Assembly (NCBI GenBank): GCA_005406025.1
Contig: BGZK01001381.1
Coordinates: forward strand, 98,414-162,413
Direction: 5' to 3'
Length of the DNA stretch: 64,000 bases
Origin: Eumeta japonica
Lineage: Eukaryota > Arthropoda > Insecta > Lepidoptera > Psychidae
Part shown: positions 21,990 to 34,335 of the stretch, piece by piece
Layout of the letters: each line of letters opens with the position of its first letter
Position numbering within the stretch: position 1 is the stretch's first letter
Notes under the pieces: model-generated
Told to the model about the DNA's origin: nothing
Databases searched by the model: none
What the model saw: the letters and a program-made list of their open reading frames with translations, nothing else
Position numbers and translations under genes: made by a program

Positions 21990-23230
21990 GTTGGAATATT
22001 TTGTGATTTATTTAAGATGTTGATTGTGTAAATTATCAAACTGTAATCGAGAAACTTCGTCATTGTGGAGTGTCAAACCGAGTACTCGGTTTTCTGAAAT
22101 CGTATTTAAAGTAACAGAGTTCAGAAGGTTGATGTTAACGGCAAGAAATTGTCTGAATCTGTGGTCCGTATGGAGGTACTACAAGGATCAAACTTTGGTC
22201 CATTTCTGTTTTTAATCTATATTAACGAATTGTTTAGTATTGCTTGATATGTTAATGAGATAGTCTTATTTTCATATAACGCACCATTGTTACTTAAATT
22301 CAAAGGACAACAACTGACTTATGATATTGATATTGATGATACTTATGATCTGAACACTTTACTCAAAAAGATAAGATTTACTCCAAATATAATATTTCAA
22401 AACGAAAAAAATGTGCATAGAAATGCTCATTTCCAAATGCAAACATGGATATAGAATTAAAAACCAGGAATTATATTTAGTCGATACTTTTGTGTTTTTG
22501 CTAGATGACAAACTTTAATGGGCTTGGTTTTACTCAGGGTCGTTAAAATCAGGATTAGTGATTTGGCTGAAACCATATTTGTACCGCTTATATAAGAAGA
22601 TACGTTTTCTAATATTTCAATTGTCAGATTAGTTTATTTTGAGTCTTTTAAGGCTCAAACATAAAGCATCTTAGTTTGGAGAAATATGATGGGTATTTTC
22701 AGAAATTATGTGCTGCAGGTAAATATCGTTTATGAATTAAGACCTTGAATACATGTCAAAATAAAAGTTAAAGAAACTTAGAATTTCAACTTAGCATTTC
22801 AATTCATACCCGAAAATCTTAATACATATGAGGAAAAAAATCAAGAAATGTATAAAAAAATAATAATGGTTATAAACTCTGTTTTAAAAATAAAAATAAT
22901 CAATGTCTGTATGTCAGTCGACTATAAAAGTAATAAATTCAAAGAAAGCGCTCTGTATGCACATAATCAATAAAGTGTTTGCAAATATAAAAAAAAATAC
23001 CAATACTAATGTGAAATCATTAACAAAAAATACTTGGTAAAAGAGGAAATTATTAAATACCGAACATTTAGAAAACAAAATATGTCCTCTAAATACTTGG
23101 AAATTTTATAATATTGAATAGTTATACCCATGGATATTTAATATGAGAAATAACCAGTTTAACTTCCTAGTGGGTAGTTTGTTTTTGTAATAGTTTTAAA
23201 TTTGATTATGATTGTTTATAATTGACTTTT
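21990..23230 (+). pseudogene. CR1-like LINE reverse transcriptase remnant
   Basis: From about 22020 the plus strand reads DCVNYQTVIEKLRHCGVSNR and then VLGFLKSYLK, followed by a shift and MEVLQGSNFGPFLFLIYINE at 22169-22228. This is the RT palm block PQG--LGPFLFLIYIND with Pro changed to Leu. Downstream, VRLVYFESF near 22628 corresponds to the post-RT ARLVYF--FHS block. The catalytic DD box cannot be found; the expected place near 22250-22290 is scrambled. The segment after 22700 is very decayed. The phrases match the LINE at 27.0-29.0 kb, so this is probably an older member of the same family in opposite orientation. Confidence 0.75.
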
Positions 23231-23881
23231 AAAAAAGCTACCATTAAGTTTCTTGCTCCTTCTTCTAGAGAAAAAATGTTTTCCAAACGAGTGGTAAATT
23301 CATAATATAATAATGTATATTAAATATGTTTGTTTTCTAATTTGAATTATGTAAATAATAAGTTCGGATATGGACTACATAAGTTTATTGTGTAATTGAT
23401 ATCTGGCTTAAGTATTTGCGTAAAATATGTATTGATTATTAATTAGGTATGTTTATAAAAGTTACATTTTCAGACCAAAATTATAATGTATATTAGGACG
23501 GTAGAACATTTAATAATGTGCATTTTATCTATACAAAATTATTTTTGTCATTATGACTGAGTTCCGTAGAGGAATTGCGGGAGGTGTTAGTAGGTAGAAA
23601 TCATCATGTGAGAAAAAAGCGTTATGCCCCCACCATTCGACTCTCAGCGATTCTCTCTCTCTATAACAGGAGTTAGTGGTGCAAGTGTGACGGCAGCCGC
23701 GCGTGGCATGATGCTAATTTCGTTTTTCAACATTTTGGTAAAAATGTCTATCTATTATCATGTTACATGCACTTACAATGTATAAAAGTGTCATCGAGGT
23801 AATTTCTTTATGATTATTTTTCGATTTTTATTTGGTACTGGAAATAGAATTTTAAATTTCAAATCTTTAATAAATTCATTT

Positions 23882-23913
<32 letters not shown>

Positions 23914-24939
23914 GAGATTTATGAACTTAACAAATTTAATAGAAAAAAAACAATGACGCTGTATAGTACTCTGTTAATTTTTTTTATGTAGTTCACAATT
24001 TTACATGTATTACATCCGATTTTAAGTAAATGAATATTTTTCTTAAGATATTATTTTGTATTTCTTGCTTACCCTCAAAATTTGTTAATTTATTTCACAG
24101 TTCCTGTTAAATAATATATCATGATATGAAGCGAATGGAGCTTCATTCCGACCAAAAGTCCCGCGGCACCTCTAGTTTTTTTTAATATCATACTTGACTT
24201 TTAGTTTCGTAGTTTAAGTAATATATACATTATTCCTATAATAATTAAAATAATTGTACATAATAATAATATTATTATGAATTATTAAAATATGAAGCCT
24301 GGACATCGAGGTGACCAAGTCTATGCCAGTTAATTATAAATAAATGATGTATATAACATTAACATCCTTCCAGAAATACATTTACATAAAATTAACATTT
24401 GCAGATGTGCCTTGATGCAATTATGCAAATGGTTTTTCTTATTTAAAACTGCACTAAACCAGCATAAACAGTTTTTATTAATTCGCTTTAATCTTTAAAC
24501 TCTATTTATTGTGCGTGCTCTATCTTATCTTTTTTTCCATTATCAAATTATTATCAAAAAATTATATAATAATAGATACTAAATGAAAGAAATTTTCAGC
24601 AGGAAAATAAAACATTGTTGTATCGAATGTATTAAAAAAAATATGACGTTTTCTTATGTATTAAAAAAAAATTGTAAAAGTACTTATGATAAAAACTTTA
24701 TAATTGGAGTTCCAGAACGAACAGTAAAAACCTAAGGATTGCAAATACGAAACGCAAAAGAAAAAATTATGCATGTTTTCCTGATTTTTTTTTTATGAAA
24801 GAAATGACGTATTACATACGTTTATTTCAGTTTGATTTTTTATAACTGTCAGGCATTCGGAATGTATGAAAAATAATAATTTTCTCACACAAACTCACTG
24901 TAAACCTACGTGACGATGCTTGTAGTTAACGCTTTGATA
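23231..24939. other. AT-rich spacer with a TA microsatellite
   Basis: Apart from the dinucleotide run at 23882 and a short CT-rich patch near 23650, nothing is recognisable. Small AT palindromes such as AATAATAATATTATTATGAA near 24262 are expected in DNA of this composition. Confidence 0.5.
23882..23912. repeat. (TA)n(TG)n microsatellite
   Basis: About twelve TA units are followed by three TG units. Confidence 0.9.
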
Positions 24940-25385
24940 ACTCTACTACGGGCGTAATCGTCGGACATAAAGGCCGGTGGTCCCCGCGGGTCGCGGCGCG
25001 TCGCGGCAGTAAAAGGGATCATTCCGCCCTATCGAGGCGGTTATATTTCATCTCCCGCCCGCCCTACGTCTCCTCCGCAATCGGCCCTTAACAGCTTTCC
25101 ACTGCTCCTTTATTGGACTTAGTTTTGTAAATGCTTATTTAAATATGCAGAGTAGTTCACGGTTTTAATTAAGTCCGAGTATTAAGAGGAGTCAGTCCGG
25201 AGGAAATGAAATCTAGGAGGCTACTTTCTTTAATTACACCAATTTAGTCCGCGCTTCGGGGCAATATTTAATTCCTGGAGAGCCGGATAAAGAATTGTAT
25301 ATTTCACCGCCTTCGTTTTTAACCCTTCACAGCGCCGCCGTCAGGATCTTCCACTCCATTCGGCCAACCATTGGCTCGGCGGATA
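24940..25385. promoter_or_regulatory. GC-richer island, candidate conserved non-coding element
   Basis: A sharp rise in G+C begins at 24940 (GTCGCGGCGCGTCGCGGCAG near 24988). It continues through evenly mixed sequence containing TTTATTGGAC, TTTTAATTAAGTCC and TTTAATTACACCAATTTAG, words typical of homeodomain sites, and ends near 25385. There is no long ORF on either strand. The composition contrast and absence of repeat similarity make it a candidate regulatory block; that function is inference. Confidence 0.35.
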
Positions 25386-27012
25386 GCTTTACATATTAAA
25401 AAAAATAAAGTTCATTAATAAATTACATTTTTATTTTACAAAAATTTAATTGTTCATTTTCGAGTCAGTTTCTTAGCAATGATGAAGTTTTCTCGCATAT
25501 AGCCTTATAATATTTATTTTTTCATTCTGTATAAAAAATAGCGAAACTTAATATTTTTGTTAACTTTGACTCAAAAAGTCTTTAATTTTTTTTAACTAAC
25601 GTAATAGAATTATTGTTATTTATACATAATATGTAATAATTGACATTGCGAAGTCTAGAAAATTTATCTCATATAAAAACATAGAATTGTTGTAGCTTTA
25701 AAATATTGAATTCGTGTACTCCGTTTAACTAATAAAATTTATATCTATACGTCAAAGTAGGCAATTAAAAACATGTTCCCCTGTAGTTCAAAAAATGCAA
25801 CCCTTTCCGTCAACTGTTGAGAAATACTTGAACGGAACAATTTCACGCGGCCGCGCCAACCTATTTACGCGGTTCGCAAAGTATAGGGCCCCGACAAAGG
25901 GCGACGCGGCGGCGCGCCCTTGGCCGTCAAAGGGCTAAGCTGCACGCCGCTTGCCTCACTTCCGGGCTAACAAAAGCTTGCCGCTTAATTATTTGTCGCT
26001 TTTACATCTAAGACACTCAACTGGGTTTCGATATTGTTAATACTCCCTGAGCATTGTCGAAGTTACTTACGAAAGAAAATCGTGGGTAGCTTGAAATTTA
26101 ATATTTTATTTTGATTGCGAAATTAGATATTCTTTTATTAGTGATGTTGTATTTGAGAAGATGAGAGAATTTTTGTACCTACAAGTAAGCCTTTTAATTC
26201 AGTGGAGCGCTTGAAGCGTAAGGATCTTAAACACGTTTAAGACCTTGACATAAATAATAAAAATCATGAAGTAAAATGGCCAAGACCATTAATAACACTT
26301 TAACGAGTATTTTATTTTAGTCGAAACAATTTAATGAAAGAGTGTTTAATAAAATATGACCGCGAAACGCAACATTATTATAGGCGTCGTATTAGCTGAG
26401 ATGAAATATTAATTTTGATATATACAAGAATAATTTTTTTGTTTAATTTGTATGATCTATAAATTTAAGATATATAAAAAATGTATTTTATAATTAAATA
26501 GATATCTGTTACAACTTTTATTGAATTGCTTAATCAAAAATTAATATTAAAATAAATGTTTCGACGAAATAAACTTTTGTCTATTAAGGATAAACAAATA
26601 AGAAGATTACAAAAGAAAATATTTAAAAACTCATTGTCTATGCGTGTTGTATTGTTAAACGATTTCTCTAATTTTTGCAAAGTTGAGGACAAAAAAAATA
26701 CATTTCAGAAAACCTGCTTAAAGATTTAATTTAATTTTTAACATAAATTAACGTGCTTTTTGTAATACACCATGTTTTCCGGTCACATGAGATTTCAGCA
26801 AATTGAAAGTAAAATACGCTTATTTCATGAGTTATAACACTTATAATACGCTATAATATTTTAACAGTTTAAAGTAATTTAAATACATTACCACTAGTTA
26901 TCGCACCAAAAATACACAAAAAAATTAAACCTGTGGCACCCGGGGACATTATTGGTACGGGAAAGGTACGGACGCTATTGATACGGACGGGGAAGCTATT
27001 GCATAGCATTTT
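25386..27012. other. AT-rich spacer with a small GC-rich island
   Basis: A 150-bp island lies at 25840-25990 (GACGCGGCGGCGCGCCCTTG), similar in character to the island 500 bp upstream. The remaining DNA is AT-rich with no gene or repeat that I can name. Confidence 0.45.
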
Positions 27013-27021
27013 TTATCAACT

Positions 27022-27045
27022 TAATCAAATCAAATCAAATCAAAA
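27022..27045 (-). repeat. (TTTGA)n LINE 3' tail
   Basis: On the plus strand AATCAAATCAAATCAAATCA is four near-perfect 5-bp units. On the minus strand this is TTTGATTTGATTTGATT, lying exactly at the 3' end of the LINE. CR1/L2-group LINEs end in such short tandem repeats rather than poly(A), so this marks the insertion boundary. Confidence 0.8.
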
Positions 27046-27507
27046 ATATCTTTGTTTCGTCGGTAATGAAATTACATTTGAAATCGTCATTAATAAATTC
27101 ATTTCGACATTACCGCCCATTCCAAATACTGATTCACCGAGAGAAGAATGGCCAAGAAACTCGAGGCTTGCTCTTTTTACTCATCAATACAAAATATTTA
27201 GTCATTTATAATATAGTTGACATTTAAAAATACTATGAAATAACCTGATAGGCGAGCAGCTCAATCCTAGGGGCTTTTTTCATTAAGATATTCCAATACG
27301 GTATAATAGCCCTTGCCATATAATTTTCTTTTAACGAAACATTTGGGATCTTATTATAAAAGCGCACACACATCCCCTTAAATGTTTTATTAACTTTACT
27401 TAGACGAGTCTTATGAGCAGCAAGATCATTCTTATGTCTAGTATTAATGTTATTGATGTCGCTTCTTTTATGGAACGATTTTATATTTCTCTTGACATAT
27501 ACCATTC

Positions 27508-27508
<1 letters not shown>

Positions 27509-27587
<79 letters not shown>
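27509..27587. repeat. (TA)n microsatellite, about 39 units, inside the LINE
   Basis: An uninterrupted TA run of roughly 79 bp sits inside the LINE coding strand. In the minus-strand frame it translates as alternating Ile-Tyr, placed between LTLASQYIY and MVYVKRNIKSF, where family members normally have only a few residues. It probably grew from a short native TATATATA codon run by slippage. Confidence 0.95.
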
Positions 27588-27590
<3 letters not shown>

Positions 27591-28970
27591 GATGCTAAGG
27601 TTAGGATATTAATTTCCTTAAATTTTTCTTTGAGAGATGTCATTGGTCTCAGATCATTAACAGCACGAATAGCTCGCTTCTGCAGCATTAAAATTGTGTT
27701 AATATCGGTTGCGTAACCCCATAACAAAATTCAATAAGTCATAAGACTATGAAAACTATTGAAATAAAATAGTTTTGCGGTGTTTTCGTTTGTAAGTCGC
27801 CGAATTCTTTTGACTGCATGTGCTGCAGAACTAAGCCTTTTCGCTAATCTCGTAAAATTAGAATTCCAACGTAATTTAGAATCTAAGGTGAGATCAAGAA
27901 ATAGAGTTGTGTCCACAATATAGGCAGTACCTCGTTTCTGACCATGACATTTGTGTCGATCATTTTAGAATCAAATAGAGATTTGTTTTCCTTTCATTGA
28001 GCAGTAGATTATTAATACTATATCACTCAACGATTTCAGAGATGGTAATGTTTACTTCGTCAAAAGCTGGTTTATGCCTATCAATCTTAAAAAGTAAGGA
28101 GGTATCATCAGCAAACATGACCATTTTTAACAAGATGTGGTAGATCATTTATATACACTAGGAATAGAAATGGTCCAAGAACTGTACCCTGTGGCACGCC
28201 CATATTGACTGCAGATCCTGACGACCACTCACCATTAATGTCAACTCTTTGAATTCTATCACTTAGATAAGACTCTAGAAGTCCAAGAGATCGACCCGTG
28301 ACGCCATAATGATGTAGTTTCCTGATCAATGTGTCATGATGAACGCAGTCAAATGCCTTGAACAAATCACAGAAAACACCAATCGCGTCCGTGAATCCTC
28401 CCAGGCACCAAAATTCTGTTGGATAAGCTCGACACCGGCTTAGGCTGTTGAGCGACCCTTTGTGAATCCAAATTGTTTAACGTTCATCAAATTATTGTTA
28501 TAAAAATATTGCAATAGTTGATTTAAAATAAGCTTTTCAATAATTTTACTGAGCGTCGGTAGTATTGATATCGGTTGAAAATTTGTTGAGTCAGATATAC
28601 TATCGGATTTAAATAATGGAATTACTTTACTTTGCTTCATTAGATCCGGAAATACACCACAATCGACGCATGCATTAAAAATTACTATTGGACATGGAGC
28701 AATACAATCTATTATTGAATCAATTATTTTTACTGAAAGGCCATCAAATTCATCATTTTTTTTTCATTTTGTACATTTGAATGCTTTAAGAACGTCATTA
28801 CAATGGACGTGGGTAAACGTAAACGAAACGCCACAAACATCGACGTTACGTTTTAACAAAGATTCGGCGAGAGTGGACGATGACTTCAGAGATTGTGTAG
28901 TTGAAACTGGAATACTGGTAAAGAACTTTTCAAAAGCAAAGGCAACATCTACGTCTTTTTTTTAAATTTT

Positions 28971-30275
28971 GTCATCAATTCTTCTTATGCAATTATAATT
29001 ATTTATTTATTTATGCACTATTTTTTTCTTTGATATTAATTCAAGTTTTCATCACTTTCTTCATTCATAAATGGACTTTGTTTATTCATATTTAAAGCAC
29101 TTTATACACAAATTTTACGCTTATAGCTATTCACCAGCAACTGCTATTCACTGTTGTACATAGGTACACCTATTTATACATATATGCCTACATGTATACT
29201 TACGGGCACATGCGGTGAGTGTGGCATTATAAAGATATGATAGATACCTATACACCTATATACTTTCTCACAAACAGCTCCTTACGTATTCGTCCGATTT
29301 CGGAGCAGCTCGTCTCGATTCGTGCAAGCTTCGTACAGTTATACCATTTACATACACGTTAAGCGAACGCTCGGCCGAGCTACGTGGTAGGCAGATTGCG
29401 GAGTGTTAAGTTTTATTTTCGTTACGGAATTTCTTGATTCGGTCGCCGCGCTCAAAGCCCGCGATAAAAGCTATGCAATAGCTTAAAAAACTTGATAATA
29501 GCACTTTTCAAACCATATTGTTTACAATTACAACCAAATATAAAAAAATAAACAAACCTGTTGCAAATTGAGCTGGTTATGTCCATGAGGTTTATTTATA
29601 TTATTTTTTCGTTGTCATTTATTCCTGATGTACTCCTAGTGATCTTATATAAATAAATCGTGGAATTGTGATTGGATACTTTTAAATCTTATGACTGAGC
29701 AAGTTGGCGGTTGATTTGGCTAATGCATCATACAAGTGTAACTATCACATGCCGTGTTTCAAATAGTAATTTAGAGGAGTCCTTTAGACCGCATCGACAG
29801 CCGTCACACCGTATACGAGTCATGGCTATCGCTGTGGATGATTCCAGGACTTCGCCACGATCGACCAAATTGAGGCACGTCAAACACTGTCCATCGAGAA
29901 GGTCAAAACTTACTCGTTAAGGTGTCACAATGACTTGAAATGGACGCAGCACATGTAGGATTTCAGCACTTACCCTAAGTGTCGCTGGTCCTTGACAATA
30001 GCGTCCATGCCGTTTCCCGGTTCTAACGCGATAGCTTACAGTGTAGCGCGTCGCTATTTCGATCGCGGTTTCGTATCGCAAGTGATTGATGCGGGCGTCC
30101 CGCAGCGGCCGGCGCACCCGCCGCAGTGAGACGTCCGCCCCCCGTCGTGTAGCTCGACTTTGTTTGCTCACACACAACTCAATAACGCTGTAGGTTTAAG
30201 AGTATGGTCGTGCCGATTAGTGAGCTGCTAATTATATAACGTATAATATCGTATAGGAAAAAAAATAATAAAAAA

Positions 30276-30276
<1 letters not shown>
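28971..30276. other. Spacer with modest GC-richer patches
   Basis: Patches at 29280-29480 and 29900-30180 are GC-richer. An 86-codon minus-strand frame at 29917-30177 (Arg-rich) and a 69-codon plus-strand frame at 29711-29920 show no domain. They may be parts of a larger unrecognised repeat or regulatory DNA. Confidence 0.4.

Positions 30277-30321
<45 letters not shown>
30277..30321. repeat. Compound (TA)n(TG)n microsatellite
   Basis: About five TA units are followed by about seventeen TG units, uninterrupted. Confidence 0.95.
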
Positions 30322-30323
<2 letters not shown>

Positions 30324-30427
30324 TTATAAAGGATTATAAAACAGTGAGCACTATCAAGAAAATAGATTACGAATAATGTTTTCCATTAAACTGTATTTAT
30401 ACCTTCCGTTGATCTTGTTAACTTTAA

Positions 30428-30890
30428 AATTAAAAAGGAGGAGGTTTTCAATTCGACTGTATTTTTTTTATGTTTGTTACCTCAGAACTTTCGACTGGGT
30501 GAACCAATTTTGATGATTCTCTTTTTATTTGAAAGCTGGTGCTTTCCGTGTGGTTCCATTTTAATGTTATTCAGTTTTGACAATGGTATCCATGATAAAA
30601 TCATATAAATCTCATATTTGCATTAAATACATGCGCGACAAATGGACGTATAACTCTATATCATGCTAACTGATTTCGATGATTCTTTTTTTATTAGAAA
30701 CGATGTTTTTTAAGGGTAGTTTGATGAGAGTTTGGTTAGGTTCTGATTATGGGATCCATGATAACGAACTCTTCATATCTTTGAAGCAAATTAACAATAC
30801 TCGGCCGAATCTTTTACAGGCTATCCGGATATTTGAGTCACCTACCGTAACGTCGTTATGGTCAAGTTATTGTCGTAGTCGAATATGATG
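30428..30890 (+). repeat. Common lepidopteran dispersed repeat, fragmented
   Basis: The stretch opens AAAAAGGAGGAGGTTTTCAA and continues TTACCTCAGAACTTTCGACT, ATTTGAAAGCTGGTGCTTTC and CGTGTGGTTCCATTTTAATG. I recognise these phrases from a very abundant repeat of butterflies and moths. A second, degenerate part starts near 30664 with CTGATTTCGATGATTCTTTT. The class is uncertain. A 69-codon frame inside it (30679-30888) is not a real gene. Confidence 0.6.
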
Positions 30891-32845
30891 ATCAATGAAC
30901 CTCCTTAACGGCTTACAGTAAGAGTGGGATTTATGAGCAACACGCTTAGTAGGTCTACCCATATTCAGACAAATTAGTCAGCCAAGGAAACACTACAATA
31001 TATCTAGCAATAGACACCGACTCCAAAATAACAATAATTGTAACTACATTATATTATCGTAATAATTTGATTGACTTTTATGTAGTCTAATACTTTTCAT
31101 TTCATTTTACTTAGGAGAACTCTAAAAATATTTTGATAATTGTTACTCATGGTATGTGTTGAGTTAAATTTGAAGTGGGTAGATACCTACTTACCTTCTT
31201 GAGTGGTAAACACATAGATCGTACGTACAGTCGTACATATTGATGAATAGAAAAAGTAACTTGATTATTAAGTTGTAGAAGAATACGCTATTATTTTTTT
31301 ACTTTTTAGTGCATATTCATTTGCTTTCGAATAATTTTTATTTTAAAGTTGGTTTTTTTTTTTGTTAAAATTTTTGTTTTTTTAACTTCAAACTAATCGA
31401 TTTTTGTTTAATTTTTTTTTTTAACTCAATGTGAATAGTAATTTCTGTATTATAATAATGGAACAACAAACATAGTAGATAAATATTAAAATTAAATGTG
31501 GTGCATAGTTAAGAATTTGTACATACATTCAGACAAATATGAACCTTATTCATAATTATGTATATTGACTATTAAGTAAAAAATTGTTCGCAATAATAAA
31601 CTATTATTTCGATTATAATTTTACAATAGTAAAAGGCATATTTTTCCATAGAATTATGTAATGGTGTCATATAAGAAAAAATATCAAACTATTCGAAGTA
31701 TTGTGCTATTACGGTGAAATATTTGTCTCTATCTGCCTGTATGTCTCAGCATTTATTTCTTATCATTTGTTTCATATTTTATTGATTTATTATTGAATAC
31801 AGTTCGAGGATAACAAACACCCACCTCTCGACGTAATCGCAAAAAAACACACGTCAGCCGTCACTGCTTCATAGGATTTATTTGACTATTAAATATTATG
31901 GAATAAATAAACATTAAAGCATTTGTTGAGTATAAAACAAAATGATAAAGTTTAAACGAGTCACCGCTGAAAATTAACATTTCTTATTAGACCATTTCCG
32001 CAACAATTATTATCATACTCCCGCGTAAATATTTCCCGAATCCAATTCGTAGCTTGTAAGAAATTCACCGCGGCCGGCCCCCTCTCATTCGGCGCCGCGC
32101 GCGCGCGGAAGAGGTGATGATCATTTTTTATTTGCCTTCCTTCCACTCGAATATTGCTCACGAAATGTCTTTATTCGGCGCATGGCGCGTAATCGCAGGC
32201 GGAAAATAATGGCGGTTAACAACGCTGAGGGGAGTTCCGTGTACTCTAATTTGGGGGAGTATTAAAAATGGAAACTGACGGCCTCGAATGTCGTAGGCCG
32301 GAGATGTTAGAGATACGTTTTTTTTATTATTTTTTTTTTTTAAATACAAAATCCCTACTTTTCTCGATTTAATATCTGTGAATTTATTTAGTTGTATCTT
32401 AATAGGAAGCAGATATCAAAGGTTTTATTTATTTTTATCTGCTATTATATTAGCTTCGGGAAAAAGAGACTTAGTTTTAATGGGGCATGAACAGACAAAA
32501 AAGTATAAAAGAAAATTGATTCCAGTCATAGGTACATTCGCTCAGACTCTCATCAAAGACGTGATTTGGAAAGACGGGAAAGTTCTTTGAGTATTTAAAC
32601 TAATTATAATGGAATTATCTAATTGTAAAAGTATTGAGAGTCCATCGAGTTTCCTAATGAAAACATGTCTACATAAACTGTTATTACTTCTAGATTCCTT
32701 TCAGTAATAACATCTCTACTTTATACCTATTTCAATCTCGAGTATCCATTGCGGTCTTGATCCTTTTCCTGATTTACTTGAATCTTCTATTTCGTCACAT
32801 TCCTCTTACTCCCTCCGTCCGGCTCTCTCTCTCTCTCAATTTCGC
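30891..32845. other. AT-rich spacer with a small GC patch
   Basis: A GC-rich patch lies at 32065-32110 (CGGCGCCGCGCGCGCGCGGA), in a 250-bp region of mixed composition (31990-32300) that could be regulatory. A 70-codon frame at 32378-32590 has no recognisable similarity. Otherwise nothing is visible. Confidence 0.45.
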
Positions 32846-33045
32846 TTTCTTTCAAGATGTCGTTCCATATATCTTTTCCTTTATCTCTCTTAACATCTCG
32901 CACCATATAGGTACCTCTTATTTGTCTCTCTCGACACCTCAGTTCATACGTCTCTCTTATTTTCTCTCTCAAGATCTCATTCCACATTTCTCCCTTTTTG
33001 TCTCCCTCGACGTCTCACTTCATATATCTCTCTTTTTGTCTCTTT
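32846..33045. repeat. Degenerate minisatellite, about five 38-42-bp units
   Basis: Five successive units share the pattern (C/T)TC(A/G)A(C/G)(A/G)TCTC..TTCATA..TCTCTCTTTTTGTCTC with drift between copies. The plus strand is almost free of purine runs, rich in TCTC. Because of this the plus strand stays open for 120 codons (32757-33119), encoding a repeated Leu/Ser/Phe/Ile-rich peptide (SLDVSLHISLFLSL). I interpret this as a by-product of the tandem repeat, not a gene. Confidence 0.75.
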
Positions 33046-34184
33046 CTTTCCCAATCCTTCTAAATCTTCAACATCCTGTTCATACCTGTTTCCAACCAAG
33101 CAAGCTAATATGTACCTAGTTATGTAATTTTTTTATAGTTTTTATATAGTACGAAAGTTATGCAGTAATAAGACAATTGATATGTTTTTCTGTAAAGATA
33201 ATAAAATAAAACTGTTGCTGCTATATTCTACTAATACTACAGGTCAGCGACACTATCAAAACCAAATGCATACTATGTTCTGGCCAAATAACGTATTTAC
33301 ATACTTAATAAAGATCATATTTCGGTTCAGCGGTTCTAGATTTATGAGCGCATAAATGGACAGACAAGTAGTAAAACAAAGTATACTATAATATTAATGC
33401 AGATTTGCTCTGCAAAAACTCATCAATAATGTTAAAAGATTACAATAAATATTAAATCTCTACTTTATTGTTCAGAAACAAAATCTAGTATAAAACGTGA
33501 CTAGTAAAAGTTGATTTTGTGCACCAAGCGCTCAAAAGTTTTATTTAGAAGCGTTCGATGACTGTAGAAGCATCTGTGACTGTTTAAATATTCGTAGCTT
33601 AATTTTACATTGAATTTCATTTTATACCTATGCTTGGTTGGGCATTTGTTATGGAAAAAGCACCTCAGAAAGACGAAAAGAAAAAAAAAACAGATTACCG
33701 TTTAAACACACAATTTTCCATCAAACAGGAAACATCGGCTCGTTCAAACTAACCCGACCCGGTTGGTGGCGCGACCTTCGCTATCCAACCCCTGGACCGT
33801 TAGTTTCCGGAGCGAGGGGTGAAAGGCGAGAGGTGTGAGTAGATAGGGTAGAACACCTCCGCCTGCTTGTGACACCCGAAATGAAGTTTAAATGTCTTCC
33901 GAAAATAATGCGAAATACGTGCGCCGAAATATGAGCTCCGTGGCTCAAACATCGAAAGGGCTGACTCGCTTAAAAGTTGGCTATGTATTATTAAGTCGGG
34001 TATGTATTATTAAGTCACGCGGCAAGAGGGTTCCCTTTCTTCTGCGCCATCTGTTACATTTTGATTCGCTTCGTTTCTGCAATTTTAATTGCTGTAATTT
34101 TTTTTTTATAAGTTGTCGTCAATGTTTTGTAAGCTGTTGTCAATGTTATAAGTTATTATCAATATTGGGTTGCCGGAGACCGTA
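33046..34184. other. Spacer with a weak repeat tail
   Basis: At 33315-33365 TTCGGTTCAGCGGTTCTAGA followed by AAATGGACAGACAAGTAGTA resembles the ends of Helitron-like non-autonomous repeats of Lepidoptera. A GC-richer block at 33745-33840 has no open frame of note. Confidence 0.4.
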
Positions 34185-34335
34185 CACTCGGTACGCATCC
34201 ACGGTTCGTGGTTTGATCAAATCGGTTGCGAGACTATCGCTGTGTACTGGTTTCACGCAGAATATAAATTTTCAATTTTCTTTCAAGAGAGGGTTTCTTA
34301 CGATGTTTTCCTTCACCGTTAACGAGTTGTAATGT
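34185..34335 (+). repeat. Lepidopteran dispersed repeat fragment
   Basis: The end of the block, TTCTTACGATGTTTTCCTTC followed by ACCGTTAACGAG, is a widely shared lepidopteran repeat motif (usually TCACGATGTTTTCCTTCACC). The upstream part is less conserved. The overlapping 146-codon frame (33892-34332) has no domain, and I treat it as chance plus repeat sequence. Confidence 0.5.

Larger units (their letters stand above)
27013..28970 (-). pseudogene. CR1/L2-like LINE, 5'-truncated, with 3' UTR and tail
   Basis: This is the best preserved retroelement in the window. Reading leftward, the minus strand gives FDGLSVKIIDSIIDCIAP and GVFPDLMKQSKVIPLF near 28740-28590, then FQPISILPTLSKIIEKLILN and [12 protein letters not shown] (RT fingers). 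[20 protein letters not shown] from 28365 contains the first catalytic Asp. [20 protein letters not shown] follows, and after a one-base shift [14 protein letters not shown] near 28090-28130 holds an intact FADD box. The thumb and later blocks follow: LDLTLDSKLRWNSNFTRLAK, ARLVYF-like KLFYFNSFHSLMTY, LQKRAIRAVNDLRPMTSLKE and MCVRFYNKIPNVSL. Coding ends near 27233. The 3' UTR contains GAGTTTCTTGGCCATTCTTC (minus strand), and the end is a TTTGA repeat tail at 27022-27045. Such short tandem tails are typical of the CR1/L2 group. Several frameshifts and a TA expansion inactivate it; no endonuclease is present. Confidence 0.88.

Noticed and set aside
27447..27716. Plus-strand Ile-Tyr repeat proteins
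   Set aside because: Entirely produced by the TA microsatellite and the antisense of the LINE.
32757..33119. 120-codon Leu/Ser-rich protein with repeats
   Set aside because: Explained by the degenerate pyrimidine-rich minisatellite; units vary in length so the frame is not kept by design.
33892..34332. 146-codon plus-strand frame
   Set aside because: Its right part is a dispersed repeat and its left part has no motif; Cys clusters come from a TGT-rich local duplication.
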